Source: Candidatus Dormiibacterota bacterium
GTDB lineage: Bacteria > Chloroflexota > Dormibacteria > Aeolococcales > Bog-877
Direction of reading: 5' to 3'
DNA length: 7,762 nt
NCBI GenBank assembly: GCA_003132265.1
Contig: PKXE01000120.1
Location: forward strand, 6,679 to 14,440
Shown: piece by piece, positions 5,363-7,762 of the stretch
Numbering within the stretch: position 1 is the first letter of the stretch
Layout of the letters: each line of letters opens with the position of its first letter
The notes under the pieces: model-generated
Databases searched by the model: none
Seen by the model: only the letters and a program-made list of their open reading frames with translations
Told to the model about the DNA's origin: nothing
Made by a program: the position numbers and the translations under genes

Positions 5363-6673
5363 ATGAGACCAAAGACGGTGCTGCCTTGGGCAGCATTGGC
5401 GGGTGTCGCCGCGGTGCTGGCGGCTTGTGGGGGGACCGCCGCGACGGGGCCTTCGTCGAGCAAGAACCAGGCGTCCGCTCCCGGGATAACTTCCAGCAGC
5501 ATAACCATCGGTAGCACCCAGCCCCTGACCGGGGTGGCCGCGCCGGGTTACGACGAGATCGCGCCGGGTTCGAAGGCCTATTTCGCCTACGTGAACGCCC
5601 ACGGAGGCGTCTTCGGACGGAAGATCAAGTACGACTACCTGGATGACGGCTACAACCCCGCCCAGACCCCGACACTCACGCACCAGCTAGTCCTGCAAGA
5701 CAACGTCTTCGCGATGTTCAGCGCCCTGGGGACGCCGACGCACTTGGCAGTCGTCAACTACCTGAACGCCGAGAAGGTGCCGGACCTGTTCGTTTCCTCC
5801 GGCTGCAACTGCTGGAGCAACACCTCGCAGTATCCCGACACCTTCGGCTGGCAGCCGGACTACACAATTGAGGGCAAGATCCTCGGTCAGTACGTCAAGC
5901 AGCATCTCAGTGGGCAGAAAGTCGGCTACTTCTATCAGAACGACGAGTTCGGCTTGGACGGCGTCAAGGGGCTGAACGACCAGATTCCGTCCAGCTCCGT
6001 GGTGAGCAAGCAGGACTACGTCGCCACCAACACCAGCATCGGAGCCCAGATCGCCGGCCTGCAGCAGGCGGGAGCCCAGGTGGTGGTCTCGTTCTCGGTT
6101 CCCGCGTTCACGGCCATCGCACTGCTCACGGCAGCGGCCCTGAATTACCATCCCACCTGGGTGGTCACCAACGTGGGATCGGATCCGCCCACCCTGGGCG
6201 CGTTCCTCTCCAACATCTCCAAGGGCGCCGCCGGGGGTGCCTTGGCCACGGGGATGATCAGTGACGCCTACCTGCCGCTGGTCTCCGATGCTTCCAATGG
6301 CTGGATCAAGCTCTTCAAGGGAATCGCGCAGCAATATGCACCGACGCTGCCGTGGGACGGCAACGTCCTGTACGGGATGGCCCAGGCCTACACCCTGGTC
6401 CAGGTCCTCAAGGCGTCGGGCCGTAACCCAACCCGAGCCGAGGTGCTCAAGACGTTGGAGACGGTCAAGCTGACCGGGGGCCCGGGACTGGTCCCCTTCG
6501 ACTTCTCCAAGAGCAGCCACCTCGGATACGCCGGGGTGGAGGTGGTCAAGACCGGAGCCACGGGGGCGCAGACGGCGCTGACCCCCATCTATGTGACCGG
6601 CAACACGGGAAAGATTCAGCGCTACACGGCAACGCCGACCAAGGCGCCGGCCAGCGGAGTGCCCAGCAACTGA
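5363..6673 (+). CDS. Lipoprotein solute-binding protein of HAAT-type ABC importer (Peripla_BP_6-like)
   Basis: This is the extracytoplasmic receptor that delivers substrate to LivH/LivM (436 aa, slightly longer than classical LivJ/K). A short basic start (MRPK), a hydrophobic stretch and the lipobox LAAC with C22 mark it as a lipoprotein anchored to the outer face of the membrane. A Gly/Ser/Thr-rich linker (about 23-43) follows, then a type-1 periplasmic binding fold: SITIGSTQPLTG (46-57) opens the first lobe, with the family-typical NAHGGVFGRKI (78-88), DDGYNP (94-99) and FGWQPDY later. The segment SSGCNCWSN includes C148 and C150 near where the family contacts ligand, which is unusual. The gene is last in the operon, 68 nt after livM, with no clear promoter in the gap. 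The substrate could be a branched-chain amino acid or another small polar or aromatic solute; sequence alone does not decide. Confidence 0.92.
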   Translation: MRPKTVLPWAALAGVAAVLAACGGTAATGPSSSKNQASAPGITSSSITIGSTQPLTGVAAPGYDEIAPGSKAYFAYVNAHGGVFGRKIKYDYLDDGYNPAQTPTLTHQLVLQDNVFAMFSALGTPTHLAVVNYLNAEKVPDLFVSSGCNCWSNTSQYPDTFGWQPDYTIEGKILGQYVKQHLSGQKVGYFYQNDEFGLDGVKGLNDQIPSSSVVSKQDYVATNTSIGAQIAGLQQAGAQVVVSFSVPAFTAIALLTAAALNYHPTWVVTNVGSDPPTLGAFLSNISKGAAGGALATGMISDAYLPLVSDASNGWIKLFKGIAQQYAPTLPWDGNVLYGMAQAYTLVQVLKASGRNPTRAEVLKTLETVKLTGGPGLVPFDFSKSSHLGYAGVEVVKTGATGAQTALTPIYVTGNTGKIQRYTATPTKAPASGVPSN

Positions 6674-6686
6674 GATTTGCGGGGCT

Positions 6687-6718
6687 GGGGGACTGCAGGC
6701 GCGGGCCTGCGGTCCCCC
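6687..6718 (+). terminator. Hairpin terminator after the importer operon
   Basis: GGGGGACTGCAGGC (6687-6700) pairs with GCCTGCGGTCCCCC (6705-6718) over 14 bp, with one T-G wobble and a GCGG tetraloop. It starts 13 nt after the stop codon of the binding-protein gene. No T-tract follows, which is common for terminators of high-G+C bacteria. It could also protect the 3' end of the mRNA. Confidence 0.7.
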
Positions 6719-6737
6719 ACGGCCGTTGGGGGTCGCT

Positions 6738-6767
6738 CCGACTCGCGCCGCCTGGGCGAGCTACGAT
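6738..6767 (+). promoter_or_regulatory. Candidate promoter giving a leaderless dehydrogenase transcript
   Basis: TACGAT (6762-6767; 4 of 6 to TATAAT and fits TANNNT) stands 6 bp before the A of the ATG at 6774, the spacing expected if transcription starts at the first base of the start codon. An 18-bp spacer upstream leads to CCGACT (6738-6743), a poor 3 of 6 -35 match. The absence of a Shine-Dalgarno sequence before this ATG agrees with a leaderless message. Confidence 0.4.
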
Positions 6768-6773
6768 CCTCCC

Positions 6774-7762
6774 ATGGGTTTGAGCCAGTCCATGCGGGCC
6801 GTCTGCTGGTTCGGCCCCGGCGAGGTGGGTGTGGTCGAGGTGCCCAAGCCGCAGCTGGAGCGGGACGACGACGTGCTGCTGCGGGTGACCTCGGCCGCCG
6901 TGTGCGGCTCCGATCTGCACGCTCTCCACGGCAAGATCCCCAAGCTGGCGCCAGGCACGGTGCTGGGCCACGAGTTCGTCGGGGTGGTTGAGGAGGCGGG
7001 TCCGGCGGTGCAACGGTTGAGCGTGGGCCAGCGCTGTGCCGGGGCCATGTTCGTCGCTTGCGGCCGCTGCGCCGCCTGCCTGGCTGGGCGGCACCTGAAG
7101 TGTGCCGCCTACGCGATGTTCGGCCTAGGGGACCTGATGGGCGGCCTCCAGGGCGCGCAGGCGGAGTACGTGCGGGTGCCGATCGCGGACATGACCCTCT
7201 GTCCCATCCCGGACGGGATGGAGGATGAGGCCGCCTTGTTTACCGGCGACATCCTGGCCACCGCCTACACCGGCTGCGTGGAGTCGGGGATGGGTCCGGG
7301 TGATGTGGTGGCGGTGGTGGGGGCCGGGCCGGTCGGGCTCCTGACGGTGGCCTGCGCCAGGCTCTTCGGGCCCGCCACCGTGTTCGCGATCGATCTGGTC
7401 CCGGCCCGGCTCGATTTGGCGAGAGAGCTCGGGGCCTTTCCCATCGACGCTTCCCAAGGGGATCCGGCGGAGCTCCTGCGCCAAGCCACCGGCGGCGCGC
7501 GGGCGGACGTGGTCATCGAGGCCGTGGGCAACCAGTCCGCTTTGGAGACGGCCTGGAAGGTGGCCGGCATCGGGGCCACCGTCGCCCTGGTCGGGATCCT
7601 GGTCAGTGAGTCCTGGCCGCAGTCGGCGGGCAATGCCTGGCTGCGCAACCTGTCGATCAAGACCATCGTGGGGCAGCCCTATCGCCACCGCCAGACCCTC
7701 TTGCGGCTGATCCAAAGTGGGGTTCTGCAGCCCCAGGCCATCATCAGCGAGCGGGTCCCCTT
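6774..7762 (+). CDS. Zinc-dependent medium-chain alcohol/formaldehyde-dehydrogenase-like protein, 3' end cut by window
   Basis: This is an NAD(P)-dependent oxidoreductase of the zinc MDR superfamily; 329 codons are visible with no stop before the window edge. Catalytic zinc ligands are C44 (VCGSDLH), H66/E67 (GHEFVG) and probably D159 in FTGDILATAY, which matches the aspartate used in formaldehyde-dehydrogenase-like members. Structural zinc ligands are C96, C99, C102 and C110 (CGRCAACLAGRHLKC). The Rossmann motif VVGAGPVGL has glycines 183, 185 and 188, and D207 at the end of the second strand favours NAD over NADP. Family lengths of roughly 350-400 aa mean only the C-terminal tail is missing. 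The start could be ATG 6774 or ATG 6792 (MRAVCWFGPGEV, where homologues usually begin); neither has a good ribosome site. Substrate is uncertain. It lies beyond the operon's hairpin and probably has its own promoter. Confidence 0.9.
   Translation, partial: MGLSQSMRAVCWFGPGEVGVVEVPKPQLERDDDVLLRVTSAAVCGSDLHALHGKIPKLAPGTVLGHEFVGVVEEAGPAVQRLSVGQRCAGAMFVACGRCAACLAGRHLKCAAYAMFGLGDLMGGLQGAQAEYVRVPIADMTLCPIPDGMEDEAALFTGDILATAYTGCVESGMGPGDVVAVVGAGPVGLLTVACARLFGPATVFAIDLVPARLDLARELGAFPIDASQGDPAELLRQATGGARADVVIEAVGNQSALETAWKVAGIGATVALVGILVSESWPQSAGNAWLRNLSIKTIVGQPYRHRQTLLRLIQSGVLQPQAIISERVP

Noticed and set aside
5687..6520. A 277-codon minus-strand open frame opposite the binding-protein gene
   Set aside because: No recognisable domain and no ribosome site noted. 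The plus-strand gene is secure from its lipobox, ribosome site and fold motifs, so this is a shadow frame.
7125..7715. A 196-codon minus-strand open frame opposite the dehydrogenase
   Set aside because: Compositionally biased antisense of the clear zinc/Rossmann motifs on the plus strand.

Overview
The window looks like chromosomal DNA from a high-G+C bacterium. Third codon positions are mostly G or C, GTG is used as a start, there is an alanine-rich lipoprotein signal, and hairpin terminators lack a U-tract. This fits Actinomycetota best, but related high-G+C phyla such as Dormibacterota or Chloroflexota cannot be excluded from sequence alone. Nothing suggests a phage, IS element, CRISPR array or plasmid.

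Layout. The minus strand carries a tRNA-Asn(GUU) gene with an encoded CCA (19-93) and its own recognisable promoter. Upstream of it, also on the minus strand, is a PucR/CdaR-type transcriptional regulator (204-1463). A noncoding stretch of about 300 bp (1464-1769) separates the regulator from a divergently transcribed five-gene operon on the plus strand. That stretch holds back-to-back candidate promoters, a cluster of CATTGG/CCAATG elements including a perfect 9-bp-arm inverted repeat, and a perfect 10-bp-arm stem-loop just before the first operon gene.

The operon encodes a complete branched-chain/hydrophobic amino acid type (HAAT, Liv-like) ABC importer, in this order: LivG-like ATPase (1770-2567), LivF-like ATPase (2560-3264, overlapping), LivH-like permease (3314-4189), LivM-like permease (4200-5294) and a lipoprotein solute-binding protein (5363-6673). 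A long GC-rich hairpin at 6687-6718 probably ends it. A zinc-dependent medium-chain alcohol/formaldehyde-dehydrogenase-like gene follows (6774 to past the window end, at least 329 codons). It has a possible leaderless promoter and is cut off near its C-terminus.

How the parts work together. The lipoprotein would capture a small solute outside the membrane, LivH/LivM would form the channel, and LivG/LivF would power uptake. The substrate is not determined: this transporter family takes branched-chain amino acids but also urea, amides, aromatic acids and other small molecules. The divergent PucR-type regulator, with candidate operators over both promoters, is the likely substrate-responsive switch. 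The downstream dehydrogenase may act on the imported compound or a breakdown product, but that link is inference. The most interesting part is the regulatory region at 1464-1769; the genes are members of well-known families.
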